From positions 124,001 through 188,000 of the forward strand of contig JAJFIC010000064.1 in NCBI GenBank assembly GCA_021775315.1: DNA of 64,000 bases, given 5' to 3'. Both the position numbers and the translations under genes were made by a program. This DNA comes from Paracoccaceae bacterium (GTDB taxonomy: Bacteria > Pseudomonadota > Alphaproteobacteria > Rhodobacterales > Rhodobacteraceae). Numbering within the stretch: the stretch's first letter is position 1; every line of letters begins with the position of its first letter. Below the pieces are notes generated by a model. It was not told the origin of the DNA. It ran no database searches and saw only the letters and a program-made list of their open reading frames with translations. Of the stretch, positions 17,705-26,834 are shown one piece after another.

Positions 17705-18997
17705 TTATCTGGCGCGCCGCCAGTCATCGCGGATATCTTTCAGCCGATACAACTGATGCGCAAATGGCAGGAACCAAGGCGTCTTTTGGTACCAGAACCG
17801 GGTTTCAAGCGTGGTTTGGCTAAACGCGGTTTCCCCCGCCGGATCGCCCATCAATTGCAACGCCGCTTTGTGCCCCAGATAGGGCGCCATCGCATTGCCG
17901 CTGCCGGAATATCCCATCGCGTGCCAGACACCGCCAAACTGGCTGATCTGCGGCATAAAGGAAAACGTGAACCCGGTTTGGCCGGTCCAGCTATGGGTCA
18001 GTTTCAGGGATTTCGTCTGCGGAAAAATCTCAGCCAGCAGGCCTTGCAACACCTTGGCCGACCGAACGGCAGAAACCTTGTTCATCGCCGCACGTCCGCC
18101 CAGAACCAGCCGTTTGCTGTCGGGCGACAGGCGGAAATAGCAATGCCGATTGCGGGTCTCAACGCACATCCGTCGGGCGGGCATCAGCTCGTCCACCATG
18201 CCTTCGGGCAATTCTTCGGTCGCGATCAGAAAGCTTGATACCGGGATCATCCGGCGTTTGAGTTTCGGAAAATCCCAGGTGGTATAACCATTGGTGGCCA
18301 TCAGGACAGCCCCCGCACGAATGACCCCCTGATCGGTCGTCACGCTAAAACCGGACCCTGCGGGCGTCACATCCGTCACCAGTGTGTTGCCAAAAACCTT
18401 GGCCCCGGCCCGAACCGCGGCCTTCAACATACCATTCAGGTATTTGCCCGGATGAACCCCACCGTGGTCGTGCAAAAGCATCCCGCCGCTATAAAGGTCC
18501 GAGCCGATTTCCGCGTGCTGCTTTTCCGGTGGCACCATGTCGATATTGACCGGCACCAATTTGCGCAAATCATCCAGCCCGCGCGCCGTTTCGTCATATT
18601 CCGCCTTGTTCCATTGACCGCGAAACCGGCCATATTGGTGGTAATCACACGCAATACCCTCGTCCTTAATCCGCGAAACCGCAAATTCAAGCGAGTCGAT
18701 ATGGGATTCCACCAACAACCGATTGGCATTTTCCGGCCCGTATTTCGCCGCCATTTCCGCCAGCGACAACCGATAGCCACCGCCGATCATACCGCCATTG
18801 CGCGTGCTGGCCCCATAACCCGGTCGCTGCGCATCCAGCAAAACCACGCTCTTACTGGCCTTGGCAAATGTCAGCGCCGCAGAACACCCCGTTAGCCCCG
18901 CCCCAACCACAACCACATCGCAATCGGCTGGCAGTTCGGTCGGCTGATCGTCAACGGCTGCAAAGTCTTCCCACCAATAGGGATCGGTTTTCAGCAT
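17705..18997 (-). CDS. FAD-dependent amine/amino-acid oxidoreductase (PuuB/DadA-like)
   Basis: 430 residues. DAO-family features: VVVVGAGLTGCSAALTFAKASKSVVLLDA (FAD fold), RPGYGASTRNGGMIGGG after it, and a C-terminal GYSGSGNAMAPYLGHKAALQL FAD-binding strand. WWEDF near residue 8 is common in gamma-glutamylputrescine-oxidase-like proteins. The family oxidises a C-N bond of an amine, N-alkyl amino acid or gamma-glutamyl amine, releasing an aldehyde. The aldehyde dehydrogenase gene lies 79 bases upstream in the same transcript. The exact substrate is not readable. Confidence 0.88.
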   Translation of the reverse strand: MLKTDPYWWEDFAAVDDQPTELPADCDVVVVGAGLTGCSAALTFAKASKSVVLLDAQRPGYGASTRNGGMIGGGYRLSLAEMAAKYGPENANRLLVESHIDSLEFAVSRIKDEGIACDYHQYGRFRGQWNKAEYDETARGLDDLRKLVPVNIDMVPPEKQHAEIGSDLYSGGMLLHDHGGVHPGKYLNGMLKAAVRAGAKVFGNTLVTDVTPAGSGFSVTTDQGVIRAGAVLMATNGYTTWDFPKLKRRMIPVSSFLIATEELPEGMVDELMPARRMCVETRNRHCYFRLSPDSKRLVLGGRAAMNKVSAVRSAKVLQGLLAEIFPQTKSLKLTHSWTGQTGFTFSFMPQISQFGGVWHAMGYSGSGNAMAPYLGHKAALQLMGDPAGETAFSQTTLETRFWYQKTPWFLPFAHQLYRLKDIRDDWRRAR

Positions 18998-19076
18998 GGT
19001 TTTGTCACTTTCTTACGCGGGATGTCCGGGGCGCGCCAAGGCGAGCGCCCCACAGACATGATCGTATTCGCCCATA

Positions 19077-20486
19077 TTACTTGGCGATATTCATAACCTG
19101 AATTTGGGTGTATTCCTCCAGACCCTCGTCAGATTGTTCGACTCCAATCCCCGAGGATTTGAACCCGGCCATCGGGATATGCGGCCCGATATTCAGCGAT
19201 TGGTTCACCCAAACCGTCCCGGCCTCCATCTTCAAGGCAACCTTCGTCGCCTTGGCGGTATCAGAGGACCAAACCGAGGCCCCAAGTCCGAAATCCGTCT
19301 TGTTCGCAGTTTTGCTGATCTTTTCGACGTCAGAATATTTGATCACCGGCAGGATCGGGCCAAACTGTTCCTTATCCACGATCTCGTCGCCATCCTTCAC
19401 ATCACGCACAATGATCGGCTTGATGAAATAGCCCTTTTTCTTTTTTGAAACGCCACCGGACAAAAACTTGCCATCCTTGCCAGCCGTTTTGACCATCGCC
19501 CTGACCTTGTTGTACTGGGCCTTGTTCTGGATGGGCCCAATGGTCGTGCCTTGGTGCAAACCATCGCCGACGATGGCCTCTTTCGCCAGTTTGGCCAGTT
19601 CTGCACACATCTCGTCGTAAATATCTTTGTGGGCATAAACCCGTTTGATCGCCAGACAGACCTGCCCGGCATTCAGGAACGCGCCGCCATAAATCTGGGC
19701 GGCGGTTTTCTTGACATCCACGTCAGGCAGAACAATCGCCGCGTCATTGCCGCCAAGTTCCAGCGTCACCCGTTTCATCGTGCCAGAGGCCGAGGCCATG
19801 ATCTTTTTGCCGGTTTCACACGAACCCGTAAAGCTGACTTTGGCCACGTCAGGATGCGTGGTCAGAACCGGGCCAAGGTCGTTTTCATCCGTCACTGCAT
19901 TGATCACCCCGGCAGGCACAAAGGCGTTGAACAGCTCAAAGATCTTAAGGATCGTCAGCGGAGTCGTCGGGGCGGGTTTGATAACAATCGTGTTGCCCGC
20001 AATCAGCGCAGGACCGACCTTCCAGAACGGCACCAGAACCGGGAAATTCCACGGACAGATGCCCGCAACCACACCCAGCGGAACCCGCCGGGTTTCGATT
20101 TTGAACTCGGCATCATTCTGAATGGTGCGCCCCTTGGGTTTCAGGGTCGCATAATGGCGCAAATACCCCTCGGCCCACGCCATTTCACCCATCGACTCAG
20201 CCATTGGCTTGCCTTGTTCCTTGCTCATCAGACGCGCCAGCATTTCAGCGTTTTCCGCCAACACATCGGCCATCTTAGTGACAATCGCCGCGCGGTTTTT
20301 CTGCGAGGTTGCAGCCCAAGCCGGAAACGCCTTTTTGGCGGCCGCCACAGCCCTGTTGATGTCCTTGACCGTGCCCTTGGGCACCGAGGCAAAGGCCTTT
20401 TCGTCCGCCGGGTTGATCACCTTGATCCGGGTTTTCTTTCGATCTTTCCCGACCAGCTTGCCGCCGATAAGCATTTTCTGAAACAT
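19077..20486 (-). CDS. NAD(P)-dependent aldehyde dehydrogenase
   Basis: 469 residues. ALDH motifs: CPWNFPVLVPFWKVGPALIAGNTIVIKPA (coenzyme fold), VTLELGGNDAAIVLPD with the general-base Glu, and NAGQVCLAIKRVY with the nucleophilic Cys. A Lys-rich patch GGVSKKKKGYF is unusual. The ribosome site GGGAGAG is clear. It probably oxidises the aldehyde released by the co-transcribed flavin oxidase to a carboxylic acid, which the acyl-CoA ligase encoded next upstream could activate. Confidence 0.92.
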   Translation of the reverse strand: MFQKMLIGGKLVGKDRKKTRIKVINPADEKAFASVPKGTVKDINRAVAAAKKAFPAWAATSQKNRAAIVTKMADVLAENAEMLARLMSKEQGKPMAESMGEMAWAEGYLRHYATLKPKGRTIQNDAEFKIETRRVPLGVVAGICPWNFPVLVPFWKVGPALIAGNTIVIKPAPTTPLTILKIFELFNAFVPAGVINAVTDENDLGPVLTTHPDVAKVSFTGSCETGKKIMASASGTMKRVTLELGGNDAAIVLPDVDVKKTAAQIYGGAFLNAGQVCLAIKRVYAHKDIYDEMCAELAKLAKEAIVGDGLHQGTTIGPIQNKAQYNKVRAMVKTAGKDGKFLSGGVSKKKKGYFIKPIIVRDVKDGDEIVDKEQFGPILPVIKYSDVEKISKTANKTDFGLGASVWSSDTAKATKVALKMEAGTVWVNQSLNIGPHIPMAGFKSSGIGVEQSDEGLEEYTQIQVMNIAK

Positions 20487-20535
20487 GTCTCTCTCCCTTT
20501 AGGGTTTTGGTAAAGCGGCGCCATATCCGCAGTCT

Positions 20536-22218
20536 TTAGGACTTCGCCCCCGCTTTGAATTCCGCAACCATCTGATTTCGCATCTCAAATTTCTGAATTT
20601 TGCCAGTAACCGTCATTGGATATTCACTGACAAACCGGATATGCCTTGGTACTTTGAAATGGGTGATCTGACCCTTGCAAAAGGCCTTGATGCTGTCCGC
20701 ATCCGCCGCAACCCCGTCTTTAAGCTGGATCCAGGCGCAAACCTCTTCACCGTATTTCGCGTCTGGTATGCCGAAAATCTGCACATCGCGCACAGCAGGG
20801 TGGGTATATAAAAACTCTTCCACCTCGCGCGGATAGATGTTTTCACCGCCCCTGATGATCATGTCTTTCAGGCGGCCCGTGATATCGACATATCCCCCGT
20901 CATCCATCACCGCCAAATCGCCGGTATGCATCCAGCCAGTGCGGTCAATTGATTGCGCGGTTTTTTCCTCGTCGCCCCAATAGCCGATCATCACAGAATA
21001 GCCCCGCGTCAGGAACTCGCCCTGCCGACCACGCGGCAGCGCCCGCCCGTCTTCGCCGATGATCTTGACCTCGACATAGGGATGAATTTGGCCGACGGTT
21101 GAAACCCGTTTATCCACCGGATCATCAGTTTTTGACTGCATGCTGACCGGGCTGGTTTCCGTCATGCCATAGCAAATCGTCACATCCGTCATGTGCATTT
21201 CGGCAATCACCCGCTTCATCACATCCGCCGGGCAGCTTGATCCGGCCATGACACCCGTGCGCAAATGCGACAGGTCGTGACCGGCAAAACCCGGGTCCTC
21301 CATCATGGCGATGAACATGGTTGGCACACCGTAAAGAGCTGTGCATTTTTCACGTGATGCAACGTCTAGCGTCGCGGCAGGTTCAAACCCTTCGCCGGGA
21401 AACACCATACAGGCCCCATGCGTAATGCTGCCCAGAACCCCCATAACCATGCCAAAGCAATGATAAAGCGGCACCGGAATGCACAAACGATCCTCAGCCG
21501 TAAAGTTCTGCCGTTCGGCCACGAAATACCCGTTGTTCAGGATATTATGATGGGTCAGCGTCGCACCTTTTGGTCGCCCTGTGGTGCCCGAGGTGAACTG
21601 GATATTGATCGGATCATCCGGTTGCAGCACAGGTTGCAAACCTTTCAGGTCAGATCGATCCGCATCCGTCGCCAACCCGGCAATATCGTCAAACCGGAAA
21701 CAGCCGGGATACGATGTTTCGGACATCGTGATAACAGATCGCAAATCAGGCAGCGTTTTTGCGTGCAATTGCCCCGGTGTGGCTGTGTCCAATTCCGGTG
21801 CCAGTTCGCGGATCATGCCGACATAGTCGCTGGTCTTAAACGACTGCGCCAATATCAGCGCCTTACAACCGACAGAATTCAGCGCATATTCCAGCTCGTT
21901 CAGACGATAGGCCGGATTGATATTGACCTGAATAAGCCCCGCCCGCGCCGTTGCGAATTGGCAAAGCACCCATTCTGAATTGTTGGGCGACCACACGCCG
22001 ACGCGATCACCGGGCTTCAGCCCAAGCGCCAGCAAACCCGCCGCGACGGCATCTATGCGTTCCAGCAACTCGTTGTAAGTCCAGCGAATATTCTGATGCG
22101 CAACAACCAGTGCTTCACGCTGGCCCCACTTGGCCGCCGCCTCTTCAATCGCCAAACCAATTGTCTTGAACAACAATGGCTTGTCGCTGGTCCCGCACAC
22201 GTAACTTAGTTCTGTCAT
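20536..22218 (-). CDS. acyl-CoA synthetase (AMP-forming)
   Basis: 560 residues. Adenylate-forming motifs: INIQFTSGTTGRPKGATLTH (P-loop), CYGMTETSPVS, HTGDLAVMDDGGYVDITGRLKDMIIRGGENIYP (hinge), and the catalytic Lys in TVTGKIQKFEMR. This matches fatty-acyl/medium-chain acyl-CoA ligases. In this operon it would activate the acid made by the aldehyde dehydrogenase encoded 50 bases downstream. It is the gene that most separates this locus from the methylamine N-methylglutamate pathway, where no acyl-CoA is needed. Confidence 0.92.
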   Translation of the reverse strand: MTELSYVCGTSDKPLLFKTIGLAIEEAAAKWGQREALVVAHQNIRWTYNELLERIDAVAAGLLALGLKPGDRVGVWSPNNSEWVLCQFATARAGLIQVNINPAYRLNELEYALNSVGCKALILAQSFKTSDYVGMIRELAPELDTATPGQLHAKTLPDLRSVITMSETSYPGCFRFDDIAGLATDADRSDLKGLQPVLQPDDPINIQFTSGTTGRPKGATLTHHNILNNGYFVAERQNFTAEDRLCIPVPLYHCFGMVMGVLGSITHGACMVFPGEGFEPAATLDVASREKCTALYGVPTMFIAMMEDPGFAGHDLSHLRTGVMAGSSCPADVMKRVIAEMHMTDVTICYGMTETSPVSMQSKTDDPVDKRVSTVGQIHPYVEVKIIGEDGRALPRGRQGEFLTRGYSVMIGYWGDEEKTAQSIDRTGWMHTGDLAVMDDGGYVDITGRLKDMIIRGGENIYPREVEEFLYTHPAVRDVQIFGIPDAKYGEEVCAWIQLKDGVAADADSIKAFCKGQITHFKVPRHIRFVSEYPMTVTGKIQKFEMRNQMVAEFKAGAKS

Positions 22219-22307
22219 GTCTTCTCACTCATTTTGCACCGCAACCGATTGCGTCATTCGGTCAACATAGCAGACTGGTGGTCAGCCTTAAGGCTGTTTG
22301 TTACATC

Positions 22308-23603
22308 TTAAAAATTTCGCATATACCGCTCAACCTCAACCGGGGTGACCTGATTGGCCAGAAACTCCAACTCGCGTTCAGCCTGCTGGATCAGGATCGT
22401 CTGGCGATCTTCGCCCATTACCCGCTTCATCAAAGCAGAGCGTTTTGCCAGATCAACCGCTTGCGCCAAATCCCCCGGCAGCGGCATCGCGTCCTCTAGC
22501 TCATAAGCATTGCCAAGGCAGGGTGCCGAAGGCTCTAACCCCTGCTCAATGCCATCCAGACCCGCCGCGATGTCGCAAGCCAGCAAATAATAAGGATTGC
22601 AATCCGCCGAGGCGTCCCGCTTTTCAACCCGAACCGCGTTGTCAGACCCTTGGATCACACGCAAACCAACCGTGCGGTTGTCATACCCCCACGAGGCATT
22701 CGTCGGGCAAAAAGTATAGGGCTGGCGACGGCGAAAAGCGTTTGGCGTGGTTGATCCCGCCAACGCAATATCCGCCATGTTGTTTTGCAAACCCGCCAGA
22801 AAGGACATCCCGGTTTTGTTCAGCTTGCCACCATCCGCAAACGCGTTCTTGCCGTCTTTCCACAGAGAATAATGCACATGAAAACCGCTGCCGGACTGGT
22901 CAATAAACGGTTTGGCCATAAAGGTCGCCAGATAGCCATGCACATGCGCCAGTTTCTTCACCAGCGAGCGGAACAAGATAACCTGATCGGCAGATTTCAG
23001 GGCTTCGTCATAGCGAATATTCACCTCGACTTGCCCGGCGGCGTATTCCGGGTTTGATTGCTCAATCGGAATACCCAGCTCGTTGATCTGCTGGCGGATC
23101 GGGCCAAGCACATGTTCCATCTCAGCCGCGCGTGCCATCGAATAAACTTGTGTGCCCTGATCCTTTGGCAGCAGGGTTTCTGGATCAAGCAGGTAAAACT
23201 CAAGCTCTGTGCCGGTCTTGACCTCATACCCCATCGCAGCGGCCCGTTCGACCTGCTGAACAAGTGCCCCACGCGGATCAATCGGCACCGGCAGATGGTC
23301 CGTACCTTCTGCCCGCGCCATGCAAATCGCAACGCCGTCTTCCCAAGGCGACGCCACGGGTTTGGTCAGCGGAAACATGTGCATGTCAGGATATCCATTG
23401 TCGAAATTGACATAAGGCGTGTCCCAGACATCAGACGTCATATCTATCGCCAGCAAGGCAATCGACAACGCATTGCCGCTTTGGCAGATCGTATCCCAAT
23501 GGGTGGCCGGAATGCGCTTGCCACGCATGATACCGTTCAGATCGCCCATCCCTATTGCAACTGTATGAATTCCCGGCGGCAGGCTGAAATCTTGTTCTGT
23601 CAT
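22308..23603 (-). CDS. glutamine-synthetase family gamma-glutamyl-amine ligase (PuuA/IpuC-like)
   Basis: 431 residues. The N-terminus GMGDLNGIMRGKRIPATHW is the signature of gamma-glutamylpolyamine/isopropylamide synthetases rather than GlnA. Catalytic-domain motifs: GTELEFYLLDPET (metal Glu), NPEYAAGQVEVNIRYDEAL, GSGFHVHYSLW (ATP/metal), and VEKRDASADCNPYYLLACDIAAGLDGIE. By family it joins an amine to the gamma-carboxyl of glutamate using ATP. Ribosome site AAGGGGG. It lies 11 bases after the FMN subunit stop, so it is co-transcribed with the glutamate-synthase-like genes. The amine is unknown. Confidence 0.88.
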   Translation of the reverse strand: MTEQDFSLPPGIHTVAIGMGDLNGIMRGKRIPATHWDTICQSGNALSIALLAIDMTSDVWDTPYVNFDNGYPDMHMFPLTKPVASPWEDGVAICMARAEGTDHLPVPIDPRGALVQQVERAAAMGYEVKTGTELEFYLLDPETLLPKDQGTQVYSMARAAEMEHVLGPIRQQINELGIPIEQSNPEYAAGQVEVNIRYDEALKSADQVILFRSLVKKLAHVHGYLATFMAKPFIDQSGSGFHVHYSLWKDGKNAFADGGKLNKTGMSFLAGLQNNMADIALAGSTTPNAFRRRQPYTFCPTNASWGYDNRTVGLRVIQGSDNAVRVEKRDASADCNPYYLLACDIAAGLDGIEQGLEPSAPCLGNAYELEDAMPLPGDLAQAVDLAKRSALMKRVMGEDRQTILIQQAERELEFLANQVTPVEVERYMRNF

Positions 23604-23614
23604 ATCGGTCCCCC

Positions 23615-25054
23615 TTAGGCTTTTCGTGCCGTGTCCCAGTCAAACGGACGATCAATCCCGGCCATTTTCACACCCGTAAAGGCCGAGGCTTCAAACGACA
23701 GCGCCCGCAAGTCCTCGGTTTCCAGATTGTGAACCGAGGATTTACCGCACGCTTTGGCCAGCGCCGTTACCTCCATCGTCATCGCCGTCAGGAACCGCGC
23801 AACACGTTCGGCCCCGGCGGCCACGCTCATCCGCGCTTCCAGTTCCGCCTCTTGGGTTGCGATCCCCATTGGGCACAGGCCCGTGTGACAGTGATGGCAT
23901 GCGCCCGGACTGGTTCCCAGCGCATGGTAATCGTCCAGATATTGCGGCGCATTGCAGCCAAGCGCGATCATTGCCGCGTTGCCGATCATCACCGCATCCG
24001 CCCCAAGGGCCAACGCCTTGGCAACATCGGTGCCGGTGCGGATACCACCCGCAGCCACCAGCGAAACCTTGCCCGACATGCCGCATTCATCCAACGCTTC
24101 GCGCGCCGCAGGAATGGCCGACATGCACGGAATTCCCGTATGGTTCAGCAGCATTTCAGGCGATGCCCCGGTGCCACCTTCAGCCCCGTCAACCACCACA
24201 ACATCAGCCCCGGCTTTCGCCGCAACCGCCACATCAAAGCGCGGGCGCGTCGCCCCCATCTTGATGAAAATCGGCACCTGATAATTGGTGGCAATCCTGA
24301 GTTCTTCGATCTTAACCGCAAGGTCATCCGCCCCCAGCCAATCCGGATGCCGGATGGTTGACCGTTGATCCACACCTTCCGGCAGGGTCCGCATCTTGGA
24401 TATCCGGGACGAGACTTTCATCCCAAGCAGCAATCCACCCGTGCCGGGCTTTGCCCCCTGCCCGACGACCAGTTCCAGACCATCGGCACGACGCAAATGA
24501 TCCAGATCCAGACCATAACGCGCAGGCGACATCTGATAGACCAGCGTTTTGGACGCGCCGCGTTCTTCTTCCAGCATGCCACCTTCGCCAGTGCAGGTCA
24601 TCGTGCCCGCTTTTGAGGCCCCGTGCCCGAGGGATTCTTTGGCATTGGCTGACAAAGCCCCAAACGACATCGACGCGATGTAAATCGGAATATCCAGCTC
24701 AATCGGCTTTTCCACCAAGCCACGACCACCGCCAAGAACTGTCTTGGTCTCACATTTCTCGCGGTATCCTTCCAACGGCAAACGGGTCATCGTCGCCGGA
24801 ACGAATGTCAGGTCATCAAAGGTCGGCAAACGTTTGTTGAACGTGTTCCAGCCGCGCACCTGATAGCGGCCAAGCTGGGCCAGTGCGTGCACTTCGGAAA
24901 TCGCCTCGGGCGTCCAGCGGGTTGATCCGCCTTTGTCGTAAGACGCAGGCACTCCGGCAGGGCGGCCCTCAATCGCATGATCTCCAAAAGCGACCTGTTC
25001 TTCGGTGGCCTCTTCAAACGGATACACGTAGGGGGGTTTTATATCATCAGCCAT
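23615..25054 (-). CDS. FMN-binding glutamate-synthase-like subunit (MgsC/GlxD type)
   Basis: 479 residues, equal to the FMN domain of GltB alone. Motifs: FGALSANAKESLGHGASKAGTMTCTGEGGML, GQGAKPGTGGLLLG, DGAEGGTGASPEM and GGIRTGTDVAKALALGADAVMIG (FMN phosphate). ACHHCHTGLCPMGIATQ carries the Cys for the iron-sulfur cluster. In N-methylglutamate synthase the homologous subunit forms N-methylglutamate from an imine of 2-oxoglutarate. The start overlaps the GXGXG gene by 16 bases, so the subunits are coupled. Confidence 0.92.
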   Translation of the reverse strand: MADDIKPPYVYPFEEATEEQVAFGDHAIEGRPAGVPASYDKGGSTRWTPEAISEVHALAQLGRYQVRGWNTFNKRLPTFDDLTFVPATMTRLPLEGYREKCETKTVLGGGRGLVEKPIELDIPIYIASMSFGALSANAKESLGHGASKAGTMTCTGEGGMLEEERGASKTLVYQMSPARYGLDLDHLRRADGLELVVGQGAKPGTGGLLLGMKVSSRISKMRTLPEGVDQRSTIRHPDWLGADDLAVKIEELRIATNYQVPIFIKMGATRPRFDVAVAAKAGADVVVVDGAEGGTGASPEMLLNHTGIPCMSAIPAAREALDECGMSGKVSLVAAGGIRTGTDVAKALALGADAVMIGNAAMIALGCNAPQYLDDYHALGTSPGACHHCHTGLCPMGIATQEAELEARMSVAAGAERVARFLTAMTMEVTALAKACGKSSVHNLETEDLRALSFEASAFTGVKMAGIDRPFDWDTARKA

Positions 25055-25758
25055 GCTCTTGCGTCCCTGCTTTCAAAATACCAAAGGCGTTGCCCGGCAA
25101 CGATCCGGCGCCAGTCTCGTGATGTGTCTTTCAGGCCAAGCGGGTCTAAAATGGCGTCGACTTCAGCCACCTGTTCGGCGGTTGGTTCCGTCACAACAGC
25201 ATCAACCCCAAGGTCATCAATGTCGCCCGTCACCCAAACTTCACCTTCCCACAGCGCATCCGCGCAACTGGTGCCAGCCCCGCCAAGTGCTATGATCTTG
25301 CCACCATGCGCCATGAAACCAGACTGATAGCCGATCTTACCCTCAACAACGATATTGCCGCCCTTCATGGCGACACCCGCACGCGGCCCGCTGTCACCTT
25401 TGACGTGGATCGTACCACCCAGCATCGCGGCCCCGACCGACATACCGGCATAGCCACCGATGGTGATATGCCCGTCGCTCATCGCTTCGCCACAGCCCCA
25501 CCCGGCATTGCGTTCGATCTCGATCACCGCGCCGGTGTTCAGACCACCACAGTAATACCCGACCGAGCCTTCAAACCGGACCTTGCAGCCCGGCGGCAGA
25601 CCGACGCCCAGATTGTGCCGCGACAGCGTGTTGGTCACGACAATCGATTTGCCCGCGTTGGCAGCCGCCAGAATGTCCTGATGCACCTCGCGCACCGGGC
25701 GTTTGCCGACCTCAATAACAACGTCTTTGGTGTTGCCAACCTTGGGTTGGACGCTCAT
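25039..25758 (-). CDS. GXGXG-motif glutamate-synthase-like subunit (MgsB/GlxC type)
   Basis: 239 residues, corresponding to the C-terminal right-handed beta-helix of GltB as a free protein. GXGXG-type turns repeat through the middle: VRFEGSVGYYCGGLNTGAVIEIERNAG, ITIGGYAGMSVGAAMLGG, IHVKGDSGPRAGVAMKGG, IVVEGKIGYQSGFMAHGG. It probably holds the amidotransferase and FMN subunits together. The start overlaps the amidotransferase stop (ATGA). Confidence 0.92.
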   Translation of the reverse strand: MSVQPKVGNTKDVVIEVGKRPVREVHQDILAAANAGKSIVVTNTLSRHNLGVGLPPGCKVRFEGSVGYYCGGLNTGAVIEIERNAGWGCGEAMSDGHITIGGYAGMSVGAAMLGGTIHVKGDSGPRAGVAMKGGNIVVEGKIGYQSGFMAHGGKIIALGGAGTSCADALWEGEVWVTGDIDDLGVDAVVTEPTAEQVAEVDAILDPLGLKDTSRDWRRIVAGQRLWYFESRDARAWLMI

Positions 25759-26702
25759 GCCGCTGCCCTCCGATTACCAACGCCCCAGATGCCTTGCAGG
25801 CTTGGCCCGTCGTAATTGATGATCGACACACCTTCGTCCTCATAGACCCGGCGCACCGATTGCTCTTCGGTCGCGGCGGCAATTTCGCCGTTTTCATTGA
25901 TGACAACCAAGGGCTTCATCGCGAAACGGTCTTTGGCAAAACCGATCTTGTCCGGGCGGCTGATCATAAAGGTAAACACACCATCAATTTCGTCGATCGA
26001 TCGGCTTAGCGCTTGTTCCATGCTCAGACCCTCTTTCATCCGGTCCGACACCCAAACCGCAATCAGTTCGCTGTCGTTATAAGTCAGGAACCGATAACCT
26101 TTGTGTTCCAACCGGTTGCGCCAAGAATAGTAATCGGTGATCTGGCCGTTATGGACGATGGCCACATCCGGGAATGGGCGCGCCCAGAACGGATGGCTGG
26201 CATTCGGGCGCACATCTGATTCAGTGGCCAATCGCGCGTGACCCAGACCATGCGTGCCGATCATGTCGCGCACACCATGCTTGTCAGCAACCTCATAAGC
26301 GCCGCCAGTGTCCTTGATAATTTCCAGCGACCGGCCAACCGATTGCATTTCCAGACGCTCGCAAATCTTGTCCGCAGCCTCAGTCCAGCGTTCAACATCC
26401 TTGGGGTCGGTAACCGTCATTCGCACCGAATAATGCGCCGAACTGCCGTTATCCCAGGTCGGTTCATCAATGAAATCACCGCCTTGGTCCTTCAGGATGG
26501 CGCGAAAATCTTCCAGATCTTTGGACAGATTATTGCGATCAAACCCCATGGCCCGAACGATATAACCGCTGTCGCGCGGCTCACCGTAAATGGCAAATCC
26601 GGTGGAATCCGCCCCCCGGTGGGCCTGCGCATCCATCAATTCAACCAGATCGCGCCCGACCGCCCCCGGTGCGTTCAGTATTCTACCAGCAATGCCGCAC
26701 AT
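25755..26702 (-). CDS. class II (Ntn) glutamine amidotransferase-like subunit (MgsA/GlxB type)
   Basis: 315 residues. It begins MCGIAGRILN, so Cys2 becomes the N-terminal nucleophile after Met removal. GHARLATESDVRPNASHPFW and VIHNGQITDYYSWRNRLE are the substrate-pocket motifs of the GltB/GlmS-type fold. There is no synthetase domain; FMN and GXGXG partners are encoded next. In the model proposed here this subunit would cleave the gamma-glutamyl amide and hand the amine on. It is the first gene of the operon, with ribosome site GAGGGA. The GntR operator lies 23 bases upstream of the start. Confidence 0.92.
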   Translation of the reverse strand: MCGIAGRILNAPGAVGRDLVELMDAQAHRGADSTGFAIYGEPRDSGYIVRAMGFDRNNLSKDLEDFRAILKDQGGDFIDEPTWDNGSSAHYSVRMTVTDPKDVERWTEAADKICERLEMQSVGRSLEIIKDTGGAYEVADKHGVRDMIGTHGLGHARLATESDVRPNASHPFWARPFPDVAIVHNGQITDYYSWRNRLEHKGYRFLTYNDSELIAVWVSDRMKEGLSMEQALSRSIDEIDGVFTFMISRPDKIGFAKDRFAMKPLVVINENGEIAAATEEQSVRRVYEDEGVSIINYDGPSLQGIWGVGNRRAAA

Positions 26703-26724
26703 AGCGTCCCTCTCGTAAACTTTC

Positions 26725-26742
26725 GTATACTGTATACAGTAT
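26725..26742. promoter_or_regulatory. GntR-type operator in the divergent promoter region
   Basis: GTATACTGTATAC (26725-26737) overlaps a perfect 16-base palindrome ATACTGTATACAGTAT (26727-26742). It lies between the amidotransferase start (26702, minus) and the GntR-family gene (26835, plus). The same 13-base core adjoins ridA at 17527. Confidence 0.75.
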
Positions 26743-26834
26743 TTCTAGCTTTTCAACCGATTCTGCGGGCGCAGCTGGCTAATCGCCTTTCCGCCGTGTT
26801 TTGGATACGATAAACAATGGTAAAGGAGCCTCAG

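Noticed and set aside
22308-23603. Assignment as gamma-glutamylmethylamide synthetase (GmaS) or GlnT
   Set aside because: The DLNGIMRGKRIP N-terminus points to PuuA/IpuC-type ligases, and no mgdABCD genes for classical methylamine use are present.
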